Assembly (NCBI GenBank): GCA_031549495.1
Contig: JAVBPS010000069.1
Location: 30,711 to 94,710, forward strand
Reading direction: 5' to 3'
Length of the DNA stretch: 64,000 nt
From: JAVBOW01 sp031549495
GTDB taxonomy: Bacteria; Bacteroidota; Bacteroidia; Bacteroidales; Rikenellaceae
Positions within the stretch are counted from its first letter, which is position 1; each line of letters opens with the position of its first letter. Below, in pieces: positions 18,401 through 27,258 of the stretch. The position numbers were made by a program, and so were the translations under genes. Below the pieces are notes generated by a model. It worked only from the letters and a program-made list of their open reading frames with translations. It was not told the DNA's origin and made no database searches.

Positions 18401-19498
18401 GGGCGTGGTGAGCACGCCGTTGACCATGTAGCGCCGCATGTCGGCGCCCTGGTCGGTGACGGTGGGGAAAATATCGATCGGTTTGCGCTGGGTGTTCAGT
18501 TTGGCCAGGCCGTTGTTCGTGCCCATCCACACCACCCCGAACCGGTCCTTGAAGGCGCACCAGACCGTCTCGTTGGGCAGCGAGGTGCCGTCCAGCGGCG
18601 AGGCGTTGTAGGATTGGACGGAGCCGTCGGCGGTGTCCAGCAGCGAGATCCCGTTGGCTGTGGCGACGAGCAGGCTGCCCGGGCGGTAAGGCAGCAGGGC
18701 CTTCACGTCGTTGTCGGCCAGGGCGCTGTTTTCCGTGCGCAGGCAACGCAGGACCCTCTCCTGCCGCGTGTCGAACACGGTCAGCCCGTTCGAAGTACCC
18801 GCGTAGAGGATCCCGTCCTGCAGCCAGAGCGCCGAGATCAGGTTGTTGCTCTGGTCGTAGGCCCTGCGCTCGCGCGCTTCGAACCGGTCGTAGCGCCCCG
18901 AGGCGGTATCGAAACGGTAGAGCCCGTCGAAGGTGCCGATCCACAGCGTGCCGTCCCCGCCCTGGCAGATGGCCCGCACCTCGTTGTCCATCTGTCCGGG
19001 CCGGAAGGTGTGTTGCTCGACCTGCCCGGTGGCGGGGTCGAGCCGCACCAGCCCTTCGAGGGTCCCGATCCACATCACCCCCGAGGGCTCCTCATGGATG
19101 CAGCGGATGCGCTGCGCGCCCAGCAGGTTGCGCCGATCGCCGTTGGAACGATAGCGGATGAAATTTTCGCGCACCGGGTCGTAAAGGCTCACCCCCTTTT
19201 CGGTGCCGATCCACATTTGCCCCCCGCGGGTGATTTTTATGCAGTTGATCCACGAAGAGCTGATGCTGGTCGTGTCATCCGGGATATGGCGGAAAACCCG
19301 GAACCCGTAGCCGTCATACCGGTTCAGCCCTTCGGCCGTGCCGAACCACATGAACCCCACGGTATCCTGCGCCGCGCACAACACCATCTTGTTCGACAGC
19401 CCCTCGCCGGTGGAGAGGTTGTTGAAATGGAGCTTTTCTCCGGCCAGGCCAACGAGGCCCCAGGCGAGCGCAACGATCAGGATACCGAATTTTTTCAT
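15455..19498 (-). CDS. Hybrid two-component system sensor/regulator (HTCS)
   Basis: This 1347-residue one-protein signalling system has a signal peptide, then about 700 residues of periplasmic propeller repeats (WIGT, WFGTAEGLNRYDG, MWIGTEKGVSLYD), a Y_Y_Y domain and a membrane segment (WWAWTLYALLALALVRMAW). The cytoplasmic part has HisKA (NVSHEFKTPLSLI), HATPase (NLISNALKFTP, DTGKGI, GSGIGLDLT), a receiver domain (VLVVEDNEDM, DLVLSDVMMPGVDG, YKPFS) and a C-terminal AraC helix-turn-helix (RVGFNSHSYFTKCFRERYG). All key kinase and receiver residues are present. HTCS proteins bind a glycan fragment in the periplasm and activate nearby PUL genes, so the SusC/SusD locus just upstream is the obvious target. 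A terminator follows the gene. Confidence 0.95.
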   Translation of the reverse strand: MKKFGILIVALAWGLVGLAGEKLHFNNLSTGEGLSNKMVLCAAQDTVGFMWFGTAEGLNRYDGYGFRVFRHIPDDTTSISSSWINCIKITRGGQMWIGTEKGVSLYDPVRENFIRYRSNGDRRNLLGAQRIRCIHEEPSGVMWIGTLEGLVRLDPATGQVEQHTFRPGQMDNEVRAICQGGDGTLWIGTFDGLYRFDTASGRYDRFEARERRAYDQSNNLISALWLQDGILYAGTSNGLTVFDTRQERVLRCLRTENSALADNDVKALLPYRPGSLLVATANGISLLDTADGSVQSYNASPLDGTSLPNETVWCAFKDRFGVVWMGTNNGLAKLNTQRKPIDIFPTVTDQGADMRRYMVNGVLTTPDGDVWLTSNYGVMRYDSTLTRLRTYRFGSGGISHSIVKRIVRDSRGTIWIGTNDGINYYDPAADRFRAPADVPQNLSLKYIYTIREDADGDLVVNVPSGICLITPHRRADGSVASLSYRAVPIDRYTSSGNSDVAYLDTDPKGNIWIGTISDGLLRYEKQAERFTLYPFTPGDEGSINSDRIYSIHVDAGGAVWVGTDMGLCRLDVASGRFERFPDDLDLTKSIRGITSDGRHRLWIATLRELIMYDYEFDRKIVCDLQADVDMGETAYNSFFNEPRGKIYLGGYGGLIEFRPSDIVLSLDKAPVVITDLWLSGKRVGPGERVGGREILPLPAPMTRSVRLKHNQTSLRIDFALMNYASPVNNVYSYQLEGYDRTPVTTGNGQNSAAYSNLRPGRYVFHVSGANPDGIWSDAQTVLHITVLPPWWSSWWAWTLYALLALALVRMAWKISMTRLRLSSELKLEKMERQKMEELNRIKMQFFTNVSHEFKTPLSLILGPIESLEQSAVDSRQQGMLAIMRQNAERLLRLINQIMDMRRIDSGKITLDLQRGDLVAFLRRTWEMFAEHAARRGVLYEFNAEMPDANLFFDSDKMEKILYNLISNALKFTPPEGEVSVTVQPVRHAERDFVAVEVSDTGKGIARADLARIFDRFYQGTPAPVDDSYGSGIGLDLTRDFVELHGGEISVISEQGKGSVFRFTVPADLSAPPVPQDAPEAHEEEDPEASDHFAKPSVLVVEDNEDMLMFLKMNMEEFYEVHTATEGGQALALVRELCPDLVLSDVMMPGVDGFELCERIKQDVVTSHIPVVLLTARNDELSRNEGYRRGADGYIYKPFSIKTLRTRIDKMIEQRRKLQENFRLRVLSEPAAIEIQSQDDRFISSLVTVIQEQMEDPDFSIQQLCERTGYSYQQVYRKVKALTGESINEFIRTIRLKRAAQLLADSDLRISEIMYRVGFNSHSYFTKCFRERYGASPKDYAGQKRGKE

Positions 19499-19502
19499 GT
19501 AC

Positions 19503-19510
19503 CAAAGTTA
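19503..19510 (-). promoter_or_regulatory. -7 box next to the HTCS start
   Basis: TAACTTTG on the minus strand ends only 4 nt from the HTCS ATG, so the transcript would be leaderless or nearly so. Confidence 0.55.
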
Positions 19511-19585
19511 GTGAAAAACATTGTGTATTTTAAAACGCACGTTCACAAAGCATGAAATCATCGACTTGCACCTACTCGTGATTTT

Positions 19586-19627
19586 CCGGTTTTGTCATTC
19601 TTCACTACGTTCAGAATGACAAACCGG
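19586..19627. repeat. Palindromic repeat family 3, short derivative
   Basis: The outer arms CCGGTTTTGTCATTCT and AGAATGACAAACCGG survive, but the inner AAGAATCTTGGTCGG part of the family is missing, as if internally deleted. It follows the GH5-like gene. Confidence 0.75.
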
Positions 19628-19686
19628 CCGATTCGTAGCCGCAGCCCTATATTAGGATCGTTTAGCCCGGCTCTTAATCCGCAAGA

Positions 19687-21123
19687 TTATTTCAAGGTTA
19701 TTCTGATTACAGCCGATCGTTTGAAATCCGGAAGGGTGACTTTCCCCTCACGCTCCGCTTTCCGCCACTTGTCTGTCCAGGGATCGTAGACCTCGACCTT
19801 CGCGACCTTGCCTCCCCCGAGCGCCGGGCCCAGGTCGACCGTCTGCCCGGAAAGCACCCGGGGAGCCTTTTTGTCGACGAATTCGCTCTGCCAGTCGTTC
19901 GCCTTGTCGCGGCACCACGCCAGAACGGTTCGCTCCCCTTCGAGCGCGTAGACCTTCAGCTCGTCCGTGTCGTGGCGGCGGGGTACGAAATTTTCCACGA
20001 GCGGATCGATCCCTTTGACCGCCGCGGCGAAACGGGCGAAATGGTACCACAGATCGCGCTTCATGATATACGGCTCCCAATGCCAGATATGCCCGCTTCC
20101 GGCCGATCCGCAGAAGAAAGGCGTGAAGAGCACGTCATGCAGCAAAGCGCCGTCGAGATCCACCTCGTAGAACTCGTGCGGCCCGGTATGTTTGGGTTTC
20201 ACCCCGCCGCTTTCGGCCAGCAGCATCGGCTTGGCCAGCCCGTAACTCCATAAAACCTGCATCGCGTCGCTGCAAAGGCTGTCCATCGGGGCATGGCACA
20301 CGGGCAGGTCGGCGCCCAGGTCGAGGTAACGGTGAACCTGCGACACCTCGTTGCCGGGCAAGGAATTGATCGCCTTGTAGATGCCGAAACTCCCCTGGCG
20401 GTCGAGCGAGCCGAGGCTCTGCATGACCAGGTTGCGCGGGAACATTTCCTTGACCTTTGCCAACATGTATTCATTCCATTCGACCAGGACGGGATAGTTC
20501 TGCTCCGGGGTATATTCCCTGTAGTTGACCGCGTTCATCTCGTTCCACAATTCCCATCCGAACACGGCCGGATGGTCGCCGAAACGATCCCGGAGGATTT
20601 GCAGGCGCCGGAGGTAGTCGTCGCGCCCCTTTTCGGTGGTCAGGTATTCCCACATGTCGCTGAACGGCCCGCCGTTGGCGGTGTGGTAGGAGTTCTTGGT
20701 GTCCCATTTCCCCTCCCCTGGCTCGATGAAGCGGAAACTCTCGATGCACAGCTTGATCTTCAGTCCGTACTGCGACGCAAGATCCAGCAGCCGGGCGATC
20801 CGGTCGAGGTGTTCCGTGTTGACCTCCCCGTAGGTGGTTTCGACCTCCAATGCCGGGGTGTTGAGCCATACCCGCCCGAAGTTGGCCCCGTTTTCGGCGA
20901 GCGAGCGGATGTATTCTTCCGTGAGCTCGTCATTGCCGCCTATGGTGGCGATGTTGCAGCCTATGGCGATGTAGCACTCGCCGTTGGAGAGCTGGAAATA
21001 GTACGGATTTTTCTCGCTCACCTGCACGAACGACTCGGCAAACGACTCTTTGTCCGGTTTGCGCGCCCGGCAGCCGGGCGACATCACCAGAACGAGGGCG
21101 GATAGCAGGAGTATTTTCTTCAT
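19687..21123 (-). CDS. GH5-like clan GH-A glycosidase lipoprotein
   Basis: This 478-residue lipoprotein (MSPGC, Cys18) has a TIM-barrel hydrolase fold of the GH5 mannanase/mannosidase type. Clan GH-A catalytic residues are placed as expected: FGWELWNEMN with Glu195 as acid/base and PMLLAESGG with Glu304 as nucleophile. Strand sequences such as ANFGRVWL and YGLKIKLCIESFRF support the barrel. The C-terminal ~90 residues look like a small beta-sandwich. Endo-mannanase or beta-mannosidase activity would suit the locus, but the subfamily is not resolved by eye. It lies at the downstream end of the PUL, separated from the GH39-like gene by a palindromic repeat. Confidence 0.75.
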   Translation of the reverse strand: MKKILLLSALVLVMSPGCRARKPDKESFAESFVQVSEKNPYYFQLSNGECYIAIGCNIATIGGNDELTEEYIRSLAENGANFGRVWLNTPALEVETTYGEVNTEHLDRIARLLDLASQYGLKIKLCIESFRFIEPGEGKWDTKNSYHTANGGPFSDMWEYLTTEKGRDDYLRRLQILRDRFGDHPAVFGWELWNEMNAVNYREYTPEQNYPVLVEWNEYMLAKVKEMFPRNLVMQSLGSLDRQGSFGIYKAINSLPGNEVSQVHRYLDLGADLPVCHAPMDSLCSDAMQVLWSYGLAKPMLLAESGGVKPKHTGPHEFYEVDLDGALLHDVLFTPFFCGSAGSGHIWHWEPYIMKRDLWYHFARFAAAVKGIDPLVENFVPRRHDTDELKVYALEGERTVLAWCRDKANDWQSEFVDKKAPRVLSGQTVDLGPALGGGKVAKVEVYDPWTDKWRKAEREGKVTLPDFKRSAVIRITLK

Positions 21124-21150
21124 GGTTATTATTTGTTGAATTTGACCCGT

Positions 21151-21237
21151 TTGTCATTCTGAGCGAAGCGAAGAATCTTGGTCGGGCTGTGCCGAAACAA
21201 GTCAGACCAAGATTCTTCGCTTCGCTCAGAATGACAA
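21151..21237. repeat. Palindromic repeat family 3, copy 2
   Basis: Perfect 33-bp arms (21151-21183 and 21205-21237) between the GH39-like and GH5-like genes. Confidence 0.92.
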
Positions 21238-21266
21238 GCAGGCTAAGGGAGCGTCACGTGTGTTTA

Positions 21267-22664
21267 TTATTGTGTTACCAGTTTAACCTCATAAGGTTCC
21301 AGTACGAGCGAGTCGTCCCCGCCGCAAACGATCCGCAACCGGCCGTTGGTCTGGTTGACGAACATCCGGCAGTCGTCCGTAGCCAGCGCCCCGGCTTTCG
21401 TGGCGTCCGAGAAGGTCGCTTTGTAGAGTCTCGCCCCCTTCGAGAAATGGTCGTGGAACATGCGGAATATTGTGGTGAAGGAGGTCGACTGCCCGCCGGA
21501 GGTGACGTCGGTTCGCGTCCACAGCCCCATGGGATGCGACGCGCCGGTCTGGTCGGTGCTCTCGGGCCCCCACAACAGCAGGGTCTCGTACCCGATCTGG
21601 ATGCAGCGGATCATGGCGGCCGCGGTGACCGAATTGCTGATGGCCTCGTTCACCACGGGGTCGAATCCCGCGTTCGGATAGGCGTAGAATTCGCTCCACC
21701 ACATCGGCAGCGTGGCCCCCCCGCCCGGTTGCGTGCGGATATAGTCGTATATTTTTTCCAGCTTCTCGATCGCGGCGTATCCGGTCGAAAGCGGGACGTC
21801 GTTCTTGTTGCGGGTCCCGCCGTCCATGGTGATGAAATCGCCGCCCTTTTTGTTGGCCAGCCAGTAGCTCACCACATCCATCGAACGCTTGTCCATATAG
21901 CCCCACGTGCCCTGGAAATATCCCGTGTAACTCTTCTGGGAGTCGTACGAGTCCATGTGCACGTACGGCCCGCCCAGTTTTGCCGTGGCGCGCACGCTCC
22001 GCACCGAGTCGTAGACGATGTTGTACATCTTGGTGTAAGCCTCGTAGTCCCAGCGCCCCTTGCTGCTGCTGTAAAACCCCTTCATCTCGTTCCAGACCTG
22101 GAAATACTGCACGTCGGGATAACGCCTCACGGTTTCGGCGCAGAGGTGGGCGAATTTCACGTAACGGTCGGCGAGCGGGGCGGTTTCCAGCTTGTTCCAG
22201 TCGGTCGTCCCGTTCGCGGTCGGCGTATGCATCCACGTGGGGCATCCGCAGAAGGTGATCACGTTCGTCCCGCCCGTTTCGCGCATCATGGCGATCCGCT
22301 TGTCCACGCTGCTCCAATCCCAGTTCGCCGGGTTCGTGACGGTCGAATCGGGCCAGACGTTCTGCGCGCCCCAGCCCATGATGTGCTGGTTCTGGAAATG
22401 GACGCTGTTTTGCAGGATCGCTTTGGCCCGTGTCATGGCGGCGTCTTTCCCGCTGACCACGCTGTACTGCGTATGGGTCACCCCGGAGAGGTAGTTGCTC
22501 GTCACGGGAGCCGATTTATTGAAGGTCACGATCACATACGGCGTGGCGTCGGGTGGAGTGTATGTGGGTTCCGTCCCGCCACCGCCACCGGGCGTCACCG
22601 GGTCGTCCCCGCCGCCGCATGCCAACAGCGCTGCCGACAGCAAAGCAAGAAAAAGAGGCTTCAT
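21267..22664 (-). CDS. GH39-like clan GH-A glycosidase, surface lipoprotein
   Basis: This 465-residue lipoprotein has lipobox LLAC (Cys16), then an Asp- and Gly-rich linker (GGGDDPVTPGGGGG). In Bacteroidota, acidic residues just after the lipid-anchored Cys are a surface-export signal. The TIM barrel carries YFQVWNEMKG (Glu193, putative acid/base) and MWWSEFYAYP (Glu325, putative nucleophile), a layout close to GH39 and related clan GH-A families. It follows the BACON/GLUG lipoprotein gene but is separated from it by a clear terminator, so it may have its own promoter. Substrate unknown; the PUL context suggests it attacks the polymer at the cell surface. Confidence 0.7.
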   Translation of the reverse strand: MKPLFLALLSAALLACGGGDDPVTPGGGGGTEPTYTPPDATPYVIVTFNKSAPVTSNYLSGVTHTQYSVVSGKDAAMTRAKAILQNSVHFQNQHIMGWGAQNVWPDSTVTNPANWDWSSVDKRIAMMRETGGTNVITFCGCPTWMHTPTANGTTDWNKLETAPLADRYVKFAHLCAETVRRYPDVQYFQVWNEMKGFYSSSKGRWDYEAYTKMYNIVYDSVRSVRATAKLGGPYVHMDSYDSQKSYTGYFQGTWGYMDKRSMDVVSYWLANKKGGDFITMDGGTRNKNDVPLSTGYAAIEKLEKIYDYIRTQPGGGATLPMWWSEFYAYPNAGFDPVVNEAISNSVTAAAMIRCIQIGYETLLLWGPESTDQTGASHPMGLWTRTDVTSGGQSTSFTTIFRMFHDHFSKGARLYKATFSDATKAGALATDDCRMFVNQTNGRLRIVCGGDDSLVLEPYEVKLVTQ

Positions 22665-22711
22665 ATCCGCAATATTTTCATGTATCCGTTAAAATTTGAG
22701 ATGGCAGTAGT

Positions 22712-22739
22712 AAAAAGGGTTGCCTTGACAACCCTTTTT
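22712..22739 (-). terminator. Terminator of the SusC/SusD operon
   Basis: Stem AAAAAGGGTTG with its exact complement around a 6-nt loop, ending in a T-run, after the BACON/GLUG gene. Confidence 0.88.
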
Positions 22740-22760
22740 ACTCTGTTTGTTTTCACCTGG

Positions 22761-25154
22761 TTACGGAGTCTTACGCAGGGTGGGATAGAGGTAATCTCCG
22801 GTGGTATTACGCAGCCATGTGTCGGTGAAATTCCATCCGACAAAGGTGGTGGCGGTCACCGCACCCTGCAACTCGGCTACGGTGCGGGTGCCGGAGGTGG
22901 TCATCGCGGGGGCGTTGGGCCCTGCGAAAGCAGTACCTCCGTTGCTCAGCGCATAGACACTGGTGATAACTACGGTCGGCCCCGAAGCGAAGGATCCGAA
23001 TGCGTCGTTGATATTGCTGGAAGCGTTCACGTTCATGCGAACGAGTTGGCCGACGCTGTAACAGTTCTCTATCGGGGCAGCCTTGCCGCCGACGATCTCG
23101 CCCACCAGGCCGCCCGCATTGGCTAAAGCCCCGTCGTTGATCGTGATTTTCCCACGGAAATAGCAGTTCCGGATCGCGCCGGTGTTGTTGATGTGGCCCA
23201 CCAGGCCGCCGATACGCATAGCCGAAGTCCCCGTGGCTTCGGATTTGTTGATGGTCATATTGCCCGAATAGTAGCAATTGGTTACCGCATTGGCGTTGGT
23301 GGTGTGGATACGTGATACGATACCGCCCACGTAGGCGGCGCCGTCACTGACACCGGCTCCGCTTTCCTGCATGATCACTTCCCCCGTGTTATAACAGTTG
23401 TCAATCCTGAAATTAGCCGCCCCACTGGTTATTACATAGCCGACGATTCCTCCGAAGTAATAGGTGCCGGTAATCCTGCCCGTGTTGTAGCTATTCAGGA
23501 CGGCGCCGTCGCTCATGCCGACCAGGCCGCCGATGTTGGTGCGGCCGAAAATCTCGGTGCCCTTGTTGGCGCATCCGGTTACCGTTCCGGTCGCGCTGTT
23601 CGTGGCAGCGATACTTCCGCATACGAACACGTCGGCTTTGGGACGCGAAGAGGCGGCGCTCAATATGCCGTTCTGGGTGGTACAATTCTGTACCGTACCC
23701 GTATTTACGGCTGCGATTGCCGCGGCATACACGGGAGTCGTGCCGCTCGTGCAGTTCAACGACGAATTATTGACCGTGATATTGGAAACCGTACCCGCAT
23801 TGGAGGCCGCGAGGAACGCGAAACCGTTATTGGTGGCGGATACGCTGCCCGAACCCTTGCTCAGGTCAATGGAGCAGTTGGTGAAGGTGAGATTGGATAC
23901 GCTCGCTCCGGAGGCGATACCTCCGAACAGACCGGTGTAATTGCGCGTATCGGCCTCCAGGATGTGTACCCAGCCGGTGATGGTTTTGCCGTTGCCGTTG
24001 AAGATGCCCTTGAACGGCGCGGCCGGGGTGCAGATCGGAGTCCAGACGCCCGGCAGCGTGGGGGTGTAATTGAGCGTGTAGTACGCTCCCGCGTTGGCGG
24101 CCACGGTGTTGGCCGGGGTGATGTTCTGCAGGCTCTGGATGTCGCCGATCATGAACGGCTCGGCCTGCGTGCCTTTACCCGAGGTGAAGTGGCTGTTCGA
24201 GACGACGGGATCGCTGTCCGAATAGACTGCGACATCGGATGAGAGGGTGCGCACCACCAGGCTCACATAACCCGCATAGGTCGGATTCGCTCCGGCGAAG
24301 AACGGGTCGGCGGCCAGGTTCTTGGACGTGGCCGTCCCGGCGTCGAGGGTGCCGACCAGGGTGTTGGAGGCGTTGTACACCTCGATCTTATATCCTGCGG
24401 CCCCTACTACCGGAGTCCAGTCTGCCTTGAATTCAGTAGGCGACTTGGTGACGGTGAGCACCGTTTTGTCGAATATGTCGCCTTGTTTTACCGTGAAGAT
24501 GTACTTGGTGGCCGAATTGTTCGCCAGGGTGACGGTCACCGTGGCCGAACGGGGCGCGCCGGTGGCGTTGATCTGGTAGTTGACCGCAAAGTCGGTTTGT
24601 CCGGCCTGCCCCGAGGGGGTGACCGTGCACCAACCCGTGTTGGTGCCGCTCACTGCGGCGGTCCAACTGTCGTTGGCCATCAGGTCGAGCACGCTGGTGT
24701 AATCGACCACCGGAACGTCCAGGGTTCCCGCATTGGCCACCTCTTCCACCTCGATGTAGGGCGAGGAGGGCTTCTGGGTCACGGTGAACTCTTTGCGGTA
24801 GGCGAAGCCGGGCGTGTCGGATTCCACGACGATCGTAGCCGAACGCGCGGCCGTGAGCTGGTAGTTGCGCGTGCTGGTCACTTCGATGTCCACGTCGCCG
24901 AAGCCGGAGGTGGGAGAGATCACGCACCACTGCTCGGTGGTGCCGGTGGGGTAGACCACCGATGCTTTCCACCAGAAATTGGCGTCCAGGTGGATGGAGC
25001 CCTCTTCCATCTTGCCGTCGAAGACGAGCTCGTCCGCGGGGATGGCGGCCTGGGCCGAGGTGGTGGAGGTGCTGTAAAAGTCTGTCTCGTCGCTCTTGCA
25101 CCCGGTAAAGATGAGTGCTACGGAAAGGAGCGCGAATAGGATCGTATTTTTCAT
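22761..25154 (-). CDS. BACON/GLUG-repeat surface lipoprotein
   Basis: This 797-residue lipoprotein (signal peptide with IFTGC) begins with KSDETD, consistent with surface export. Two BACON-like beta-sandwich modules lie at about residues 40-130 and 135-230, then a fibronectin-like segment (KADWTPVVGAAGYKIEVYNA). The second half is a beta-helix of GLUG-type repeats (IGGLVGMSDGAVLNSYNTG, FGGIVGYV, VGGIVSRI, IGGLVGHINNTGAIRNCY, AGGLVGEI). Proteins in this position, after SusD in a PUL operon, are usually SusE/F-type surface glycan-binding proteins. The GLUG solenoid could bind glycan or act as an adhesin. No catalytic motif is visible. Confidence 0.8.
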   Translation of the reverse strand: MKNTILFALLSVALIFTGCKSDETDFYSTSTTSAQAAIPADELVFDGKMEEGSIHLDANFWWKASVVYPTGTTEQWCVISPTSGFGDVDIEVTSTRNYQLTAARSATIVVESDTPGFAYRKEFTVTQKPSSPYIEVEEVANAGTLDVPVVDYTSVLDLMANDSWTAAVSGTNTGWCTVTPSGQAGQTDFAVNYQINATGAPRSATVTVTLANNSATKYIFTVKQGDIFDKTVLTVTKSPTEFKADWTPVVGAAGYKIEVYNASNTLVGTLDAGTATSKNLAADPFFAGANPTYAGYVSLVVRTLSSDVAVYSDSDPVVSNSHFTSGKGTQAEPFMIGDIQSLQNITPANTVAANAGAYYTLNYTPTLPGVWTPICTPAAPFKGIFNGNGKTITGWVHILEADTRNYTGLFGGIASGASVSNLTFTNCSIDLSKGSGSVSATNNGFAFLAASNAGTVSNITVNNSSLNCTSGTTPVYAAAIAAVNTGTVQNCTTQNGILSAASSRPKADVFVCGSIAATNSATGTVTGCANKGTEIFGRTNIGGLVGMSDGAVLNSYNTGRITGTYYFGGIVGYVITSGAANFRIDNCYNTGEVIMQESGAGVSDGAAYVGGIVSRIHTTNANAVTNCYYSGNMTINKSEATGTSAMRIGGLVGHINNTGAIRNCYFRGKITINDGALANAGGLVGEIVGGKAAPIENCYSVGQLVRMNVNASSNINDAFGSFASGPTVVITSVYALSNGGTAFAGPNAPAMTTSGTRTVAELQGAVTATTFVGWNFTDTWLRNTTGDYLYPTLRKTP

Positions 25155-25157
25155 ACT

Positions 25158-25523
25158 TTACCGTTTTTTATTGGTGTAATTGTAATACCAGGCGATGATC
25201 TCGGCGCTTTTCTCGCGCCCGTAGTGTTTGTAGACCACCGAGGAGAACTCTTTGTGTATCTCTTTTTTGATCTCGGCCACTTTGGCCTGGTCGTCCACAT
25301 CTTTGATGCGCTCCTGGCCGGCGTAGTAGCGGTCGTAGAAGGCGCCCTCGAGGAAGCTCGTCTCGTCGGGCGAAAGCGACAGGTCGCGCTGGGCGAGCCC
25401 GGCGATGTATTTCGCTTTTTTGACGATGGCCGAGTCGGCCTGCTCCTGTCCCGACGGGGCCCCGCACAGGGGCGCCGCCAGGCAGAGGGCCGCAAGGAAT
25501 AGTATGGTTCTGAATAGTTTCAT
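25158..25523 (-). CDS. Small exported protein of unknown function
   Basis: This 121-residue protein has a signal peptide (MKLFRTILFLAALCLAAPLCGA) followed by a mostly helical, charged region (AKYIAGLAQRDLSLSPDETSFLEG ... YYNYTNKK, read here in part). I recognise no family. It fits exactly between SusD (13-bp gap) and the BACON/GLUG lipoprotein (3-bp gap) in the PUL operon, so it is likely expressed with them. Several overlapping frames are open here because of the high GC content; this one is chosen for its signal peptide and its spacing. Confidence 0.7.
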   Translation of the reverse strand: MKLFRTILFLAALCLAAPLCGAPSGQEQADSAIVKKAKYIAGLAQRDLSLSPDETSFLEGAFYDRYYAGQERIKDVDDQAKVAEIKKEIHKEFSSVVYKHYGREKSAEIIAWYYNYTNKKR

Positions 25524-25536
25524 CTCTGCTGAACGA

Positions 25537-27246
25537 TTAGTAACCCCGGTTTTGGTCCGCCTCGGTGATGTTGTTATTGGCCGTGATCTCGGCCATCGGG
25601 AAGGGGCAGAGCATGTTCTTGAGTACGTCGGCGTCCTTTTCGCTCCAGTAGTAGTCGTAGGTCATGATTTCCGGTTCCCCGGTGCTCTCTTTAATAGGGA
25701 ACGCCTTCAGGCGGTTGTTGTGGTTGACGATGATCTTCTTGAATTCGTCTTTGCCGAATCGGCGGTTGTCGAACCATTCGTGCAGCTCGCCTTTCAGTTC
25801 CAATCGCCGCTCGATCTGGAGGTTGGTGCGGAAATCCGCCTGGGACATGTCCAACGCCCAGTCTGCGGGTACCTGCCGGCGTCCCTCGGGGGTGAAGCGG
25901 GCGCGGTACATCAGCCTGTTCATGTAACCCACCGCTTCCGGGGTGTTGCCCAGTTCGTTGGCCGCCTCGGCCAGCGTGAGCAGCAGGTCGGCGTAGCGCA
26001 GCACGATCACGTTCACGTTGGCGTCGCCGGCCGAGAAGCGCGAGTCGAGGTATTTCTTCACGTAGGGCAGTTCCTCGCTGCGCGAAGGCATGGCGGTCTG
26101 TCCCGGCGGGATGTTGGTCAGTGTGTAGGGATAGGTGTAATAGGTGCCCCCGGGATTGGTCGAGACGACCATATTGCGTTTGAAGAGCGAGTCGAGGTAG
26201 GTCACGTCCAGGCGGTAGTCGCCCTGTTTGAGCGCGGCGTCGTAGTAGCGGTTGTAATGCTCGTCCCAGCTCTCGCGCAGGGCGCGGATACGGCCGTAGT
26301 TGTTATTGGAGGTGGTGGTGGGCATGGCCTCCCAGAAACCGGGCAGGTAGTGATACATGAACGAACAGCTGCCGGTGATCTGGTTCTCTTCCAGTTCGAA
26401 GATCGACTCGACCGTGTAGCGGTTATAGCAGTCCCAGAGGCGGGCGAAATCCGACACCAGGCCGTATTGGCTGTGCTGTTCCACATCCGAGGCCGCGTCG
26501 TAGGCCGCCTGCCAGTAGTCGCCCGCGGGTTGCGTGAGCCACGAGGCGTCGAACGGCTCGCCCGGGTGGGTCTTGATGCAGGCCATCGCCACATAGACCT
26601 TCGCCAGCAGCGTCCTGGCCGCGTACTTGTGCGGGCGTCCGTAGGGTTGGTCTCCGGGTTCGGGAAGCATGTTCCAGGCTTCGTTCAGGTCCTCCAGGAT
26701 CGCGCCGTAGATCTCATTGATCGGGGTGCGCGGACGGTGCAACTCGGCGAACGACGTGCCCGGAGCTAACACCAGCGGCACGGGGCCGACGATGCGTACC
26801 AGGTTGAAATAGACCAGCGCCCGCATGAAATGCGCTTCGCCCAGCATACGCTGTTTGGCGTCCGGGTCGATCGACTCCGGGGGCAGGCTGATCAGCAGGT
26901 CGTTCAGGGCATTGATGGTCTGGAAGCTGCCGGTGTAGACGTCTTCCACGGCGGAGTTGTTGGTCTGCACGTCCATCGAGGAGATGTCGACCAGGTACTG
27001 CGATTGGGTGTTGCCGATGGTCATCGTGCCGGCGTGTCCCGACAGCAGTATGTGGAGTTTCTGCCCGTAGAGCAGGCTGTTGGAGAGGTAGGCGTAGCAG
27101 CCGTTCAGGGCGGCCTGGGCTCCCTCCTCGGTCGCATAGACCTGCGTCGGGCTGAATGCCGTACGCGGCTTCTCGGTCAAAAAATCGGAGCATGAGGCGG
27201 CCAGGGCTGCGCCTGCGATCATGATGCCGTATATTATCTTTTTCAT
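25537..27246 (-). CDS. SusD/RagB-family glycan-binding lipoprotein
   Basis: This 569-residue lipoprotein (ALAASC) forms the lid and binding partner of a SusC-type outer-membrane transporter. Typical SusD features are the N-terminal CSDFLTEKPRTAFSPTQVYAT segment (shown in part), the ALNGCYAYL helix, LGEAHFMRALVYFNLVRIVG with the family's RAxxYF/LVRxxG pattern, and the C-terminal ERRLELKGELHEWFDNRRFG block. Thirteen bases separate it from the upstream SusC gene, the canonical susC-susD order. It captures oligosaccharides at the cell surface; the specific glycan cannot be inferred from sequence alone. Confidence 0.95.
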   Translation of the reverse strand: MKKIIYGIMIAGAALAASCSDFLTEKPRTAFSPTQVYATEEGAQAALNGCYAYLSNSLLYGQKLHILLSGHAGTMTIGNTQSQYLVDISSMDVQTNNSAVEDVYTGSFQTINALNDLLISLPPESIDPDAKQRMLGEAHFMRALVYFNLVRIVGPVPLVLAPGTSFAELHRPRTPINEIYGAILEDLNEAWNMLPEPGDQPYGRPHKYAARTLLAKVYVAMACIKTHPGEPFDASWLTQPAGDYWQAAYDAASDVEQHSQYGLVSDFARLWDCYNRYTVESIFELEENQITGSCSFMYHYLPGFWEAMPTTTSNNNYGRIRALRESWDEHYNRYYDAALKQGDYRLDVTYLDSLFKRNMVVSTNPGGTYYTYPYTLTNIPPGQTAMPSRSEELPYVKKYLDSRFSAGDANVNVIVLRYADLLLTLAEAANELGNTPEAVGYMNRLMYRARFTPEGRRQVPADWALDMSQADFRTNLQIERRLELKGELHEWFDNRRFGKDEFKKIIVNHNNRLKAFPIKESTGEPEIMTYDYYWSEKDADVLKNMLCPFPMAEITANNNITEADQNRGY

Positions 27247-27258
27247 AGCTCTTGTTTT

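Noticed and set aside
15410..19555. A 1381-codon open frame on the plus strand opposite the HTCS
   Set aside because: It is the antisense shadow of a GC-rich gene. It has no signal or family motif, while the minus-strand frame shows complete HTCS domains.
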